DNA of 64,000 nt from Ruegeria atlantica (GCF_013032505.1 NZ_WQCG01000006.1:62001-126000); one strand, 5' to 3'; counted from the stretch's first letter, positions 1 to 8,737 are shown. Program-made: numbers and translations. Notes: generated by a model from the sequence alone, not told the origin.

Positions 1-189
1 TTGCTCGACAACTCCACCCGCCGCGAGGAACCGAAGGTGGTGGGCCAATGTCGAAGGCGCGATTCCTGTGCGATTTTGAATTTCTCCGACGGTCAGGCCC
101 GCTTCACCAGCCCTGACCAGGGTCTTCAGAACCTTTAGCCGCGCTTCAGAGCCCATGGCCGAAAATCCTGCTGCAGCTGTTTCCCACAT
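1..189 (-). CDS. ArsR-family winged-helix transcriptional regulator (partial, N-terminal 63 residues)
   Basis: The gene runs off the left edge of the window; only its first 63 codons are visible. The translated part is a typical ArsR/SmtB winged helix: an N-terminal helix with GSEARLKVLKTL, then LTVGEIQNRTG and a recognition helix around IAPSTLAHHLRFL. The ATG at 187-189 is preceded on the minus strand by a good ribosome site (GGAGAAA). No cysteine occurs in the visible part, so a metal or thiol sensor cannot be judged. A perfect palindrome sits 15 bases upstream. The gene diverges from tauR. Its position beside sulfonate genes makes a sulfur-related role possible, but that is inference; the family call is secure. 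Confidence 0.8.
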   Translation of the reverse strand, partial: MWETAAAGFSAMGSEARLKVLKTLVRAGEAGLTVGEIQNRTGIAPSTLAHHLRFLAAGGVVEQ

Positions 190-204
190 CTGCTTTCTCC
201 ATTA

Positions 205-220
205 AACTAGATTTCTAGTT
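205..220. promoter_or_regulatory. Palindromic operator candidate for the ArsR-type regulator
   Basis: AACTAGA and TCTAGTT form perfect 7-bp arms around a 2-bp centre. The surroundings are AT-rich, in contrast to the neighbouring genes. ArsR-type repressors commonly bind 12-16 bp AT-rich dyads overlapping their own promoter, and this one lies just upstream of the ribosome site of the partial ArsR gene. Binding is inferred. Confidence 0.55.
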
Positions 221-278
221 ATTTAGGTTAGTCGTTCTTTTTAGTCAACTGCCTTGTTCACGAATTCTCGAAACGAAA

Positions 279-318
279 TTAAGTCCAGATTGCCCTCACC
301 TTAAGTCCACCCTATAAG
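279..318 (+). promoter_or_regulatory. tauR promoter with two TauR-box-like direct repeats
   Basis: TTAAGTCCAG (279-288) and TTAAGTCCAC (301-310) are direct repeats spaced by 12 bases. On the other strand they read CTGGACTTAA and GTGGACTTAA, matching the CTGGACYTAA direct repeats reported for TauR of Rhodobacter capsulatus (from memory of the literature). TTGCCC (290-295) and TATAAG (313-318), 17 bases apart, form a plausible -35/-10 pair for tauR. One repeat falls between these boxes and the other just upstream, which suits autoregulation. Transcription would begin at or next to the ATG at 324. Confidence 0.65.
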
Positions 319-323
319 GCGCT

Positions 324-1784
324 ATGGGAATATCGGTCGACACATTCTTTCTGGAACTGAACGGACAAGGCACGCTGCAGGCGCAGATCCAGCAGATGAT
401 TGCCGAAGGCATCCTGTCTGGCAGGTTCCATGTTGGCGAAAAGCTGCCCTCGTCGCGAAAACTGGCGGCGCATCTGGGTGTTAGCCGGATTACGGTAACA
501 CTGGCCTACACGGAACTGCTGGCTAATGACTACCTTACGGCCAAAGGCCGGTCGGGGTATTTCGTGTCGCAAAACGCGCCCGTACCCCCGAAATATTCGC
601 CCGTTCAGAAGCGCGATGAAAACGTCGACTGGAGCGCGGCGCTTGCGCGCAGATTCTCGGATGGGGACGTGCTTCCAAAGCCCAGCAACTGGCGCGAATA
701 CAAGTACCCGTTCATCTATGGTCAGGCAGATCGGAAACTGTTCGACCATGCAAACTGGCGTCTCTGTGCGGTTCGGGCACTGGGTCATAAAGATTTTGCC
801 TCACTGACCGGGGACTACATGGATCAGGATGATCCGCTGCTGATCGAATTCATCGCCCGTCACACGTTGCCACGACGTGGAATCGCTGCCCGCCCCGAAG
901 AGATCCTGATCACAATGGGCGCGCAAAACGCGCTCTGGCTGGCCTCACGCATTCTTTTGAACCGCAACCGCACAGCTGTGATTGAAGACCCCTGTTACTA
1001 TGCGCTGCGGGATCTGTTGAATCACTCCGATTGCAAGGTGTCGCCGCTGGCCGTCGACAGCGACGGTCTGACCCCGGATGCGCTACCTGACGAAACAGAC
1101 GTAATTTTCACCACCCCCAGCCATCAAAGCCCGACAACGGCAACCATGCCCGTTGAACGCCGCTACGAGCTGCTGAAACGCGCCCGTGAACTGGATGCTA
1201 TGGTGGTCGAGGACGATTACGAGTTTGAAATGGCCTTTCTGGGATCCCCTTCACCGGCCCTCAAGTCGATGGATCGCGACGGGCGGGTGATTTACGTGGG
1301 CAGCTTCTCAAAGTCATTGTTTCCCGGATTGCGCCTTGGCTACATTGTCGGGTCCGAGCCCTTTATCCGCGAAGCCCGCGCCCTGCGTTCCTTGGTGTTG
1401 CGCCATCCGCCGGGTCATATCCAGCGCACTGCGGCCTATTTTCTGTCGTTGGGCCATTACGACGCTCAGATTCGGCGTATGTCCAAAACCCTGGCGCGGC
1501 GGCGCGAAGCGTTGGATACAGCTGTCGAACAGTACGGGCTTACAGTTGCCGGGCGCGGAATCATGGGCGGCTCGTCACTTTGGATGTCCGCGCCTGAGCG
1601 GGTGGACACAACCAAACTTGCCCAAAAGCTGCAAAGCCAGGGCGTGCATATCGAGCCAGGCGCTCCGTTCTTCAACGGACCGCACCGGCCGCGCAATTTT
1701 TATCGCCTTGGATACTCGTCCATCGGCCGGGATCGTATCGCGCCCGGTGTGAAATTGATCGCGGATGCCATTCGGTCAGCCTAA
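324..1784 (+). CDS. tauR: MocR/GntR-type taurine-responsive regulator TauR
   Basis: This 486-residue protein has the MocR layout. Residues about 15-75 are a GntR winged helix (EKLPSSRKLAAHLGVSRITV), and residues about 120-480 are a fold-type I aminotransferase-like domain. The PLP lysine is Lys330 in GSFSKSLFPGLRLGY. MocR proteins use PLP plus an amino compound as effector, and TauR activates taurine genes in Rhodobacterales. The gene is read towards xsc and pta with a 124-base gap, the usual TauR setting. No clear ribosome site precedes the ATG; the promoter would give a nearly leaderless mRNA. It could be another MocR regulator, but the operator-like repeats and neighbours favour TauR. Confidence 0.85.
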   Translation: MGISVDTFFLELNGQGTLQAQIQQMIAEGILSGRFHVGEKLPSSRKLAAHLGVSRITVTLAYTELLANDYLTAKGRSGYFVSQNAPVPPKYSPVQKRDENVDWSAALARRFSDGDVLPKPSNWREYKYPFIYGQADRKLFDHANWRLCAVRALGHKDFASLTGDYMDQDDPLLIEFIARHTLPRRGIAARPEEILITMGAQNALWLASRILLNRNRTAVIEDPCYYALRDLLNHSDCKVSPLAVDSDGLTPDALPDETDVIFTTPSHQSPTTATMPVERRYELLKRARELDAMVVEDDYEFEMAFLGSPSPALKSMDRDGRVIYVGSFSKSLFPGLRLGYIVGSEPFIREARALRSLVLRHPPGHIQRTAAYFLSLGHYDAQIRRMSKTLARRREALDTAVEQYGLTVAGRGIMGGSSLWMSAPERVDTTKLAQKLQSQGVHIEPGAPFFNGPHRPRNFYRLGYSSIGRDRIAPGVKLIADAIRSA

Positions 1785-1791
1785 CACGCCT

Positions 1792-1824
1792 CTGGACATA
1801 TCCCGGTTAACGTTCTGGCCCTAA
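1792..1824 (+). promoter_or_regulatory. Direct repeats resembling TauR boxes upstream of xsc
   Basis: CTGGACATAT (1792-1801) and CTGGCCCTAA (1815-1824) are two imperfect copies of CTGGACYTAA in the same orientation, 23 bases apart start to start, nearly the spacing seen upstream of tauR. They lie 85-117 bases before the xsc start codon, a suitable place for an activator site. Binding is inferred. Confidence 0.5.
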
Positions 1825-1908
1825 CGCCGCTTCGCCCCATGCGCCAAAACCGTATCAAAGGCGGGTGCTGTGCCCGAACCTTTCTTCAATTGTGCGGAGA
1901 ACACTCAG

Positions 1909-3687
1909 ATGAAAATGACCACTGAAGAGGCCTTTGTTAAGGTTCTGCAAATGCACGGTATCGAACATGCGTTCGGTATCATCGGTTCGGCCATGATGCC
2001 GATTTCGGACCTGTTCCCGAAGGCGGGAATCAATTTCTGGGACTGCGCCCACGAAGGCTCTGGCGGCATGATGGCTGACGGTTACACCCGCGCCACCGGC
2101 AAAATGTCGATGATGATCGCGCAAAACGGCCCCGGCATCACCAACTTTGTGACCGCTGTGAAAACCGCATACTGGAACCACACTCCGGTTCTGCTGGTCA
2201 CTCCGCAGGCGGCCAACAAGACCATCGGTCAGGGCGGCTTCCAGGAGATGGAGCAGATGCGTATGTTCGCAGACTGCGTTGCCTACCAGGAAGAAGTCCG
2301 TGATCCGTCGCGCGTTGCCGAAGTTCTGAACCGCGTGATCATGAACGCCAAGCGCGCCAGCGCACCAGCTCAGCTGAACATCCCGCGTGACATGTGGACC
2401 CAGGTTGTCGACATCGAACTGCCCAAGATCGTTGAATTCGAACGTCCTTCCGGCGGCGAAGATGCAGTTGCTGCGGCGGCTGAGATGCTGTCGAACGCAA
2501 AGAACCCTGTCATCCTGAACGGCGCCGGCGTTGTTCTGGCCGAAGGTGGTATCGAAGCGTCGAAAGCTCTGGCCGAGCGTCTGGACGCACCGGTCTGCGT
2601 TGGCTACCAGCACAACGACGCCTTCCCCGGTTCGCACCCGCTGTTTGCTGGCCCACTTGGCTATAACGGCTCGAAAGCCGGTATGGAACTGATCTCGGAA
2701 GCGGACGTTGTTCTGGCTCTGGGCACCCGTCTGAACCCGTTCTCGACCCTGCCCGGCTATGGCATCAACTACTGGCCCGCAAATGCGAAGATCATTCAGG
2801 TCGACATCAACCCTGACCGCATCGGCCTGACCAAAGATGTCAGCGTCGGCATCATTGGCGACGCCGCCAAAGTTGCCAACGGCATCCTGTCCCGCCTGAG
2901 CGATACCGCAGGTGACGAAGGCCGTCAGGAGCGTAAGGACCGCATCGCCCAGAAGAAATCTGCATGGGCGCAGGAACTGACCTCGATGACTCACGAGGAC
3001 GACGATCCAGGCACCACCTGGAACGAGCGTGCACGTGCAGCCAAGCCTGACTGGATGAGCCCCCGCATGGCATGGCGCGCAATTCAGGCCGCACTGCCGA
3101 AAGAGGCGATCATCTCGTCCGACATCGGCAACAACTGCGCCATCGGCAACGCGTACCCGTCCTTCGAAGAGGGCCGCAAGTACCTGGCACCTGGCCTGTT
3201 CGGCCCCTGTGGTTACGGTCTGCCTGCCATCGTTGGCGCGAAAATCGGCCAGCCGGAGGTTCCGGTTGTTGGTTTCGCAGGTGACGGCGCATTTGGTATC
3301 GCCGTGAACGAACTGACCGCAATTGGCCGTTCGGAATGGCCTGCTGTGACCCAGATCGTCTTCCGCAACTACCAGTGGGGTGCCGAAAAGCGTAACTCGA
3401 CTCTGTGGTTCGACGACAACTTTGTTGGCACCGAGCTGGACACTCAGGTTTCCTATGCTGGTATCGCCAAAGCATGTGGCCTGAAAGGCGTGGTTGCACG
3501 CACGCAGGACGAGCTGACCGCGGCGCTGAACCAGGCGATCGAGGACCAGAAGAACGGCACCACCACGTTGATCGAAGCTCTGATCAACCAGGAACTGGGT
3601 GAGCCCTTCCGTCGTGACGCCATGAAGAAGCCTGTCGCCGTTGCCGGCGTTTCTGACGCAGACATGACGCCTCAGGCCGGAGCATAA
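1909..3687 (+). CDS. xsc: Sulfoacetaldehyde acetyltransferase
   Basis: Xsc is a thiamine-diphosphate enzyme that converts sulfoacetaldehyde and phosphate to acetyl phosphate and sulfite in the cytoplasm. It is the key step of taurine, isethionate and sulfoacetate breakdown. The 592-residue protein has the N-terminal ThDP pyrimidine domain (GIIGSAMMPISD, glutamate in HEGSGGMMADGY), a central domain, and the C-terminal ThDP/Mg motif GDGAFGIAVNE. The ATG at 1909 is chosen over an in-frame GTG at 1870 because GGAGA lies 8 bases upstream and the family begins MKMTTEEAF. pta follows after 4 bases, so acetyl phosphate is passed on directly. TauR-like repeats lie upstream. Confidence 0.97.
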   Translation: MKMTTEEAFVKVLQMHGIEHAFGIIGSAMMPISDLFPKAGINFWDCAHEGSGGMMADGYTRATGKMSMMIAQNGPGITNFVTAVKTAYWNHTPVLLVTPQAANKTIGQGGFQEMEQMRMFADCVAYQEEVRDPSRVAEVLNRVIMNAKRASAPAQLNIPRDMWTQVVDIELPKIVEFERPSGGEDAVAAAAEMLSNAKNPVILNGAGVVLAEGGIEASKALAERLDAPVCVGYQHNDAFPGSHPLFAGPLGYNGSKAGMELISEADVVLALGTRLNPFSTLPGYGINYWPANAKIIQVDINPDRIGLTKDVSVGIIGDAAKVANGILSRLSDTAGDEGRQERKDRIAQKKSAWAQELTSMTHEDDDPGTTWNERARAAKPDWMSPRMAWRAIQAALPKEAIISSDIGNNCAIGNAYPSFEEGRKYLAPGLFGPCGYGLPAIVGAKIGQPEVPVVGFAGDGAFGIAVNELTAIGRSEWPAVTQIVFRNYQWGAEKRNSTLWFDDNFVGTELDTQVSYAGIAKACGLKGVVARTQDELTAALNQAIEDQKNGTTTLIEALINQELGEPFRRDAMKKPVAVAGVSDADMTPQAGA

Positions 3688-3691
3688 GCGC

Positions 3692-4705
3692 GTGAAGCCA
3701 CTGCGCACAATTCTCGGAGCTGCCAGCAGCTCCGACAAGATCATCGCCCTTGCTGAGGGCGATGATCCACGTGTTGTTGAAGGTGCTTTGAAAGCCCGCA
3801 AGGAAGGTGTCGCGCGCATCATTCTGGTCGGTGACAAAGCCAAAGTAACTGCCCTGCTGGCCGAACAGGCTGGTCAGGATGTCGACGGCATCGAAATTCA
3901 CGATCCGTCCGGCTCTCCCCACGCAGAAGCGTTTGCAGCTGAACTTTATGAGCGGCGCAAGCACAAAGGCATGACGCCTGAAAAGGCAGCCGAAGAAGTC
4001 AAACACCGCCTGAACTATGCGGCGATGCTGGTTCACACCGGTATTGCCGACGGAACCGTCGGCGGGGCTGTTGAAACCACATCGGCCACTGTGCGCGCCG
4101 CATTGCAGATCATCGGCAAAGCGCCTGACGCGGCCATGGTTTCCAGCTTCTTTCTGATGCTCTATTGCCGCGATCATCACACTGTCCGTGGTGCCCACAT
4201 TTTTGCCGATTGCGGCCTGGTCGTTGACCCGAACGAACAGGAACTTGCCGAAATCGCTCGCGCGTCCGCCGCATCCTACAAGGCCCTTACCGCCGAGACG
4301 CCCCGCGTTGCGATGCTGTCCTTTTCAACGGGCGGCAGCGCCAATCACCCGAAGGTCACGAAAGTCAGCGAGGCCACACGGATCGCAAAAGCTGCCGATC
4401 CCGATTTACTGATCGACGGTGAATTGCAATTCGACGCCGCATTCGTCCCCGAGGTGGCCGCGAAGAAAGCAAAAGAGTCACCTTTGCGGGGCGAAGCGAA
4501 TGTCTTTGTGTTTCCTAACCTCGACGCGGGCAATCTTGGCTACAAGATCGCTCAGCGTATTGGTGGTGCCGAGGCAATAGGCCCGGTTCTGCAGGGGCTG
4601 GCGAAACCGGCCAATGACCTTTCTCGCGGATGTTCCGCCGAAGATGTTCTGCACATGATCGCGGTAACCGCAGTGCAGGCTGATCACAACCAAACCAAGT
4701 CATAG
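3692..4705 (+). CDS. pta: Phosphate acetyltransferase
   Basis: Pta converts acetyl phosphate and CoA to acetyl-CoA and phosphate, taking the product of Xsc into central metabolism. The 337-residue protein is the short form holding only the catalytic PTA_PTB domain, without the N-terminal regulatory domains of E. coli Pta. Visible family segments include IALAEGDDPRVVEGA near the start, NYAAMLVHTG, and LSFSTGGSA. The start is GTG, with GGAG about 9 bases upstream inside the end of xsc. The 4-base spacing to xsc indicates co-transcription. Pairing with xsc is the standard arrangement in sulfonate-degrading bacteria. Confidence 0.95.
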   Translation: MKPLRTILGAASSSDKIIALAEGDDPRVVEGALKARKEGVARIILVGDKAKVTALLAEQAGQDVDGIEIHDPSGSPHAEAFAAELYERRKHKGMTPEKAAEEVKHRLNYAAMLVHTGIADGTVGGAVETTSATVRAALQIIGKAPDAAMVSSFFLMLYCRDHHTVRGAHIFADCGLVVDPNEQELAEIARASAASYKALTAETPRVAMLSFSTGGSANHPKVTKVSEATRIAKAADPDLLIDGELQFDAAFVPEVAAKKAKESPLRGEANVFVFPNLDAGNLGYKIAQRIGGAEAIGPVLQGLAKPANDLSRGCSAEDVLHMIAVTAVQADHNQTKS

Positions 4706-4750
4706 GGATAACAATCCAAGCAAAGCGCTGGTCCATAGTCCATCTTGCTT

Positions 4751-5839
4751 ATGCCAGGCAACCGAACCGAAAATGACGCGAAAGACAAAAGAAAGAACGT
4801 CGGACAGATGCTGGCTAAACCAAAAATGCGCAACCCATTGGACGTCGTCTCGGCTGAGACGATCCGAACCCTTTTTCCGGGCATAGCGGTTTCGATCATC
4901 GTAGCTGTGACGGCGCAATTCCTGGCGGATCACTACGCGACGCCAGCTATGCTGTTGGCGTTGCTGCTGGGTATCGCAGTCGGGTTTCTGGCCGAAGAGG
5001 GCAAGGCTGTGGCAGGCATTGCTTTCACATCAAAGACCCTGCTCAGGGTTGGTGTCGCCCTGCTGGGTGTTCGTGTTTCTATGGTACTGATGATAGGCCT
5101 TGGACCCCAGCTGATTGCTCTTGTCATCGGCGGGCTGATCGCGACCATCCTGTTCGGTTTTCTTGTCGCGCCGCTGTTTGGTCACAAGTGGCGCTTCGCC
5201 CTTTTGACTGCTGGATCGGTTGCAATCTGCGGTGCATCGGCCGCCATGGCGATCAGCGCTATTCTTCCACGCGACGAACGATCCGAAGAAAGGCTTATCT
5301 TCACGGTTCTGGGCGTCACGGTTTTGTCGACCATCGCAATGATCGTGTACCCGATCATCGTCAACCGGCTTGGTCTTAACCCGCTTGAGGCTGGTGTGTT
5401 CCTTGGTGGAACCATTCACGATGTTGCTCAGGTCGTCGGGGCCGGGTTCTCAATCTCTGATGCCGCCGGTGAAACCGCCACGCTGGTCAAACTCATTCGG
5501 GTGGCGATGCTTGCTCCGATCGTACTGATTGCGTCCATCATGATTCGCAATTTCGCGGAACTGCCCAAAAACGGGAAACGCCCACCGATCCTGCCCGGTT
5601 TCGTCATCGCGTTTCTCATTCTGGCCGGCCTCAACTCGGCGGGGTTCATTCCCGTGCAGGTTGGTGAATTTCTGGGTCAATTTTCGCGCTGGCTGTTGCT
5701 AACCGCGATCGCTGCGGTTGGTATGAAGACCAATCTCAGGCAAATTCTTTCGGTCGGCGGCGCTGCAATCGCTCTGATCGTGCTCGAAACTGTGTTCATC
5801 GCAGGACTAATCCTCGCAGGGATAAAAATATTGTCCTGA
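4751..5839 (+). CDS. YeiH/UPF0324-family membrane protein, putative sulfate/sulfite exporter
   Basis: This polytopic inner-membrane protein of about 362 residues shows some ten hydrophobic segments and belongs to UPF0324 (YeiH; conserved hypothetical protein 698). The family turns up repeatedly in sulfonate-degradation clusters and is annotated as a putative sulfate exporter, though transport is poorly documented. Here it lies between pta and soeA, so export of sulfate or sulfite made from the sulfonate is the natural inference. The start is uncertain: ATG 4751 has a weak ribosome site. ATG 4808 would remove a charged, hydrophilic extension of 19 residues and has a purine run upstream. Confidence 0.8.
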   Translation: MPGNRTENDAKDKRKNVGQMLAKPKMRNPLDVVSAETIRTLFPGIAVSIIVAVTAQFLADHYATPAMLLALLLGIAVGFLAEEGKAVAGIAFTSKTLLRVGVALLGVRVSMVLMIGLGPQLIALVIGGLIATILFGFLVAPLFGHKWRFALLTAGSVAICGASAAMAISAILPRDERSEERLIFTVLGVTVLSTIAMIVYPIIVNRLGLNPLEAGVFLGGTIHDVAQVVGAGFSISDAAGETATLVKLIRVAMLAPIVLIASIMIRNFAELPKNGKRPPILPGFVIAFLILAGLNSAGFIPVQVGEFLGQFSRWLLLTAIAAVGMKTNLRQILSVGGAAIALIVLETVFIAGLILAGIKILS

Positions 5840-5863
5840 CAAAAGCTCAACCAGGGAGGCCAG

Positions 5864-8683
5864 ATGACATTCCAGCAACCCCAAATCGAAACATCGCCCG
5901 AGGTATCGGACGAGGTTCGTAAAACGACGTGCTACATGTGCGCCTGCCGCTGCGGGATCAATGTGCACATGAAAGATGGCAAGGTTGCCTATATCGAAGG
6001 CAACCGCGATCACCCGGTGAACAAGGGCGTTTTGTGCGCCAAGGGATCAGCAGGGATCATGCAGGTCAATGCTCCGTCACGCCTACGAGCGCCGCTGAAA
6101 CGCGTCGGTCCGCGTGGCTCGGGCCAGTTCGAAGAAATCAGTTGGGACGAGGCGTTGGACATCGCCGTTGGCTGGCTCAAGCCGGTCCGCGAGGACAACC
6201 CCGAGAGACTGGCGTTTTTCACTGGCCGGGACCAAAGCCAAAGCTTTACCAGCTTCTGGGCGCAAAACTTTGGCACTTGTAACTATGCGGCGCATGGTGG
6301 CTTCTGTTCCGTGAACATGGCGGCGGGCGGCATCTACACGATGGGCGGCGCCTTCTGGGAGTTCGGACAGCCGGATTGGGATCACACCAAGCTGTTCATG
6401 CTGTTCGGTGTGGCCGAAGACCACGACAGCAACCCGATCAAGATGGGCATCGGTAAGATCAAGGCACGTGGCGCACGGGTTATCGGCGTCAACCCCATCC
6501 GTTCCGGCTATAACGCCGTTGCTGATGACTGGGTCGGGATCACTCCCGGCACCGACGGCCTATTCATCCTGTCAATGATCCACGTGCTGATGAAAGCTGG
6601 CAAGATCGATCTGGATTATCTCAGCCGCTATACCAACGCGCCGGTTCTGATTGATGCCTCGGAGGGTCCGACCAAGGGTCTGTTCTTACGCGATGAAGAC
6701 GGCAAGCCGTTGGTTGTCGACCGTAACTCGGGCGAGTTGACGGCGTTCGACAAACCGGGCGTCCGCCCTGACCTGTCAGCGACCTACGAGAAAGACGGCG
6801 TCACACACCGCCCCGTTTTCCACCTGATGGCCGAGCGCTACCTCAGCGACGAGTACGCGCCCGAGGCCGTGGCCGAGCAGTGCGGCATCCCCGCCACCCG
6901 CATCCGTGCCATCGCGGGAGAACTGGCCCGTGTTGCCTTTGACGAAGCGTTCGAGCTGGATCGCGAATGGACTGATTTCCGCGGCGAAAAGCACACCAAG
7001 ATGATCGGCCGCCCTGTGGCGATGCACTCCATGCGCGGTGTTTCGGCCCACGCCAACGGTTTCCAGACCTGCCGCGCGCTGCACGTGCTGCAGATCATCC
7101 TCGGCACGGTCGAGGTTCCGGGCGGCTTCCGTTTTAAACCTCCCTATCCCAAGCCGGTCGAGGCGCACCCGAAACCTCACTGCAAGGTGACCCCGAACAC
7201 GCCGCTGGACGGCCCGCATCTGGGTTTTGTTCAAGGACCGGATGATCTGGCGCTGAAAGCAGACGGCAGCCCGGCGCGGATCGACAAGGCGTTCACCTGG
7301 GAAAACCCGATGTCCAGCCACGGACTGATGCATATGGTGATCTCGAACGCCCATGCGGGCGATCCCTATAAGATCGACACGCTTTTCATGTATATGGCCA
7401 ACATGTCCTGGAACTCGACCATGAACACCAAGGGTGTCATGGAGATGCTGACGGACAAGGATGAGAACGGCGACTATGTGATCCCGCGCATCATCTATTC
7501 CGATGCTTATTCGTCGGAAATGGTTGCCTATGCCGACCTGATCCTACCCGATACCACGTATCTTGAGCGTCACGATTGTATCTCGCTTCTCGATCGCCCG
7601 ATCTGCGAAGCGGATGCAGCAGCCGACGCAATCCGCTGGCCGGTGATTGAACCCGACCGGAATGTCAAAGGCTTCCAGTCGGCGTTGATCGAACTGGCCA
7701 ATCGCCTAAGCCTGCCGGGCTTCACCAACGAAGACGGCTCCGCCAAATGGGTGGATTACGCCGACTACATCGTCAATCACGAGCGTAAGCCCGGCATCGG
7801 TCCGCTGGCCGGTTTCCGCGGCAAGAATGGCGACAAGGAAGGCCGTGGCGAGGTCAACCCTGATCAGTTGAACCGTTATATCGAAAACGGCGGTTTTTAC
7901 GTGGCACACATCCCGGAAGGGGCGGATTACTACAAGCCATGGAACACAGCCTATCAGGATTGGGCGGTCGGCATGGGCATCTATGACAGCCCGCAGCCAT
8001 ATCTATTCCAACTGTATTCCGAACCGATGCGTAAATTCCAACTCGCCGCCGAGGGCCATGGAGAGCGTCAGCCGCCCGAGCACCTGCGCGAGCGGATCAA
8101 GGAAACCCTGGACCCGATGCCCATCTGGTACGAAACCGACCAGACCGGGAACGAAGGTTTCACAGTCAATGCTCTGACACAGCGCCCCATGGCGATGTAT
8201 CACAGCTGGGGTACTCAGAACGCGTGGCTACGTCAGCTGCACGGCCGCAACCCGCTCTACGTCCCGACCAAGCTGATGCGCGAGCATGGGCTGCAGGATG
8301 GCGACTGGGCAAAAGTGACTTCTCCGCATGGTGAGATCACGGTGCCGGTCATGGAAATGGCGGCGCTGAACGAAAACACTGTCTGGACGTGGAATGCGAT
8401 CGGCAAACGCAAAGGTGCCTGGGCTTTGCAGGACGACGCGCCCGAAGCCACCAAAGGCTTCTTGCTCAACCATTTGATCCACGAGTTGTTGCCGCCTAAA
8501 GGTGACGGCCTGCGGTGGGCGAATTCCGATCCGATCACCGGTCAGGCCGCATGGTTCGACCTCAAAGTGAAGATCGAAAAAGCAGACGCACCTACGGATG
8601 CACAAAGCCAGCCGGAATTCCCACCGATCGAATCTCCGGTCGGAACTGGACCAAAAGACTTAGCATGGAAGGTGGGCAAATGA
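5864..8683 (+). CDS. soeA: SoeA, molybdopterin subunit of cytoplasmic sulfite dehydrogenase
   Basis: This 939-residue protein of the CISM/DMSO-reductase family is the predicted catalytic subunit oxidising sulfite to sulfate, with electrons passed to SoeB. The N-terminal [4Fe-4S] site is C23-x2-C26-x3-C30-x27-C58, followed by the molybdopterin core and a C-terminal molydopterin-dinucleotide-binding domain. No Tat signal precedes the cluster, as expected for cytoplasmic SoeA. GGGAGG lies upstream of the ATG. Linkage to soeB, soeC and xsc supports SoeA rather than a formate, thiosulfate or DMSO enzyme, which cannot be excluded from sequence alone. Confidence 0.88.
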   Translation: MTFQQPQIETSPEVSDEVRKTTCYMCACRCGINVHMKDGKVAYIEGNRDHPVNKGVLCAKGSAGIMQVNAPSRLRAPLKRVGPRGSGQFEEISWDEALDIAVGWLKPVREDNPERLAFFTGRDQSQSFTSFWAQNFGTCNYAAHGGFCSVNMAAGGIYTMGGAFWEFGQPDWDHTKLFMLFGVAEDHDSNPIKMGIGKIKARGARVIGVNPIRSGYNAVADDWVGITPGTDGLFILSMIHVLMKAGKIDLDYLSRYTNAPVLIDASEGPTKGLFLRDEDGKPLVVDRNSGELTAFDKPGVRPDLSATYEKDGVTHRPVFHLMAERYLSDEYAPEAVAEQCGIPATRIRAIAGELARVAFDEAFELDREWTDFRGEKHTKMIGRPVAMHSMRGVSAHANGFQTCRALHVLQIILGTVEVPGGFRFKPPYPKPVEAHPKPHCKVTPNTPLDGPHLGFVQGPDDLALKADGSPARIDKAFTWENPMSSHGLMHMVISNAHAGDPYKIDTLFMYMANMSWNSTMNTKGVMEMLTDKDENGDYVIPRIIYSDAYSSEMVAYADLILPDTTYLERHDCISLLDRPICEADAAADAIRWPVIEPDRNVKGFQSALIELANRLSLPGFTNEDGSAKWVDYADYIVNHERKPGIGPLAGFRGKNGDKEGRGEVNPDQLNRYIENGGFYVAHIPEGADYYKPWNTAYQDWAVGMGIYDSPQPYLFQLYSEPMRKFQLAAEGHGERQPPEHLRERIKETLDPMPIWYETDQTGNEGFTVNALTQRPMAMYHSWGTQNAWLRQLHGRNPLYVPTKLMREHGLQDGDWAKVTSPHGEITVPVMEMAALNENTVWTWNAIGKRKGAWALQDDAPEATKGFLLNHLIHELLPPKGDGLRWANSDPITGQAAWFDLKVKIEKADAPTDAQSQPEFPPIESPVGTGPKDLAWKVGK

Positions 8684-8694
8684 TCCGATCCACA

Positions 8695-8737
8695 CTTCAT
8701 CTGGCTAAAAATATCTCGGGGTCCGGGGCAGCACCCC
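8695..8737. repeat. Rhodobacteraceae-type intergenic repeat, copy 1
   Basis: Just after the soeA stop the sequence runs CTTCATCTGGC, then TAAAAATATCTC, then GGGGTCCGGGGCAGCACCCC. Similar blocks lie after soeC (10396-10459, reverse orientation) and after the thiolase gene (33731-33755). The shared core is CTTC-x-TCT followed by an A-rich AAATA-like stretch and a G-rich block. All three directly follow stop codons. Confidence 0.55.

Noticed and set aside
1870-1908. GTG start for xsc 13 codons upstream
   Set aside because: No ribosome site there, and the ATG at 1909 has GGAGA at good spacing and the family's usual N-terminus.
1855-3843. 662-codon open frame on the minus strand
   Set aside because: It lies antisense to xsc and the start of pta, whose family match is certain; long antisense frames are common in high-GC codon-biased genes, and the translation has no known fold.
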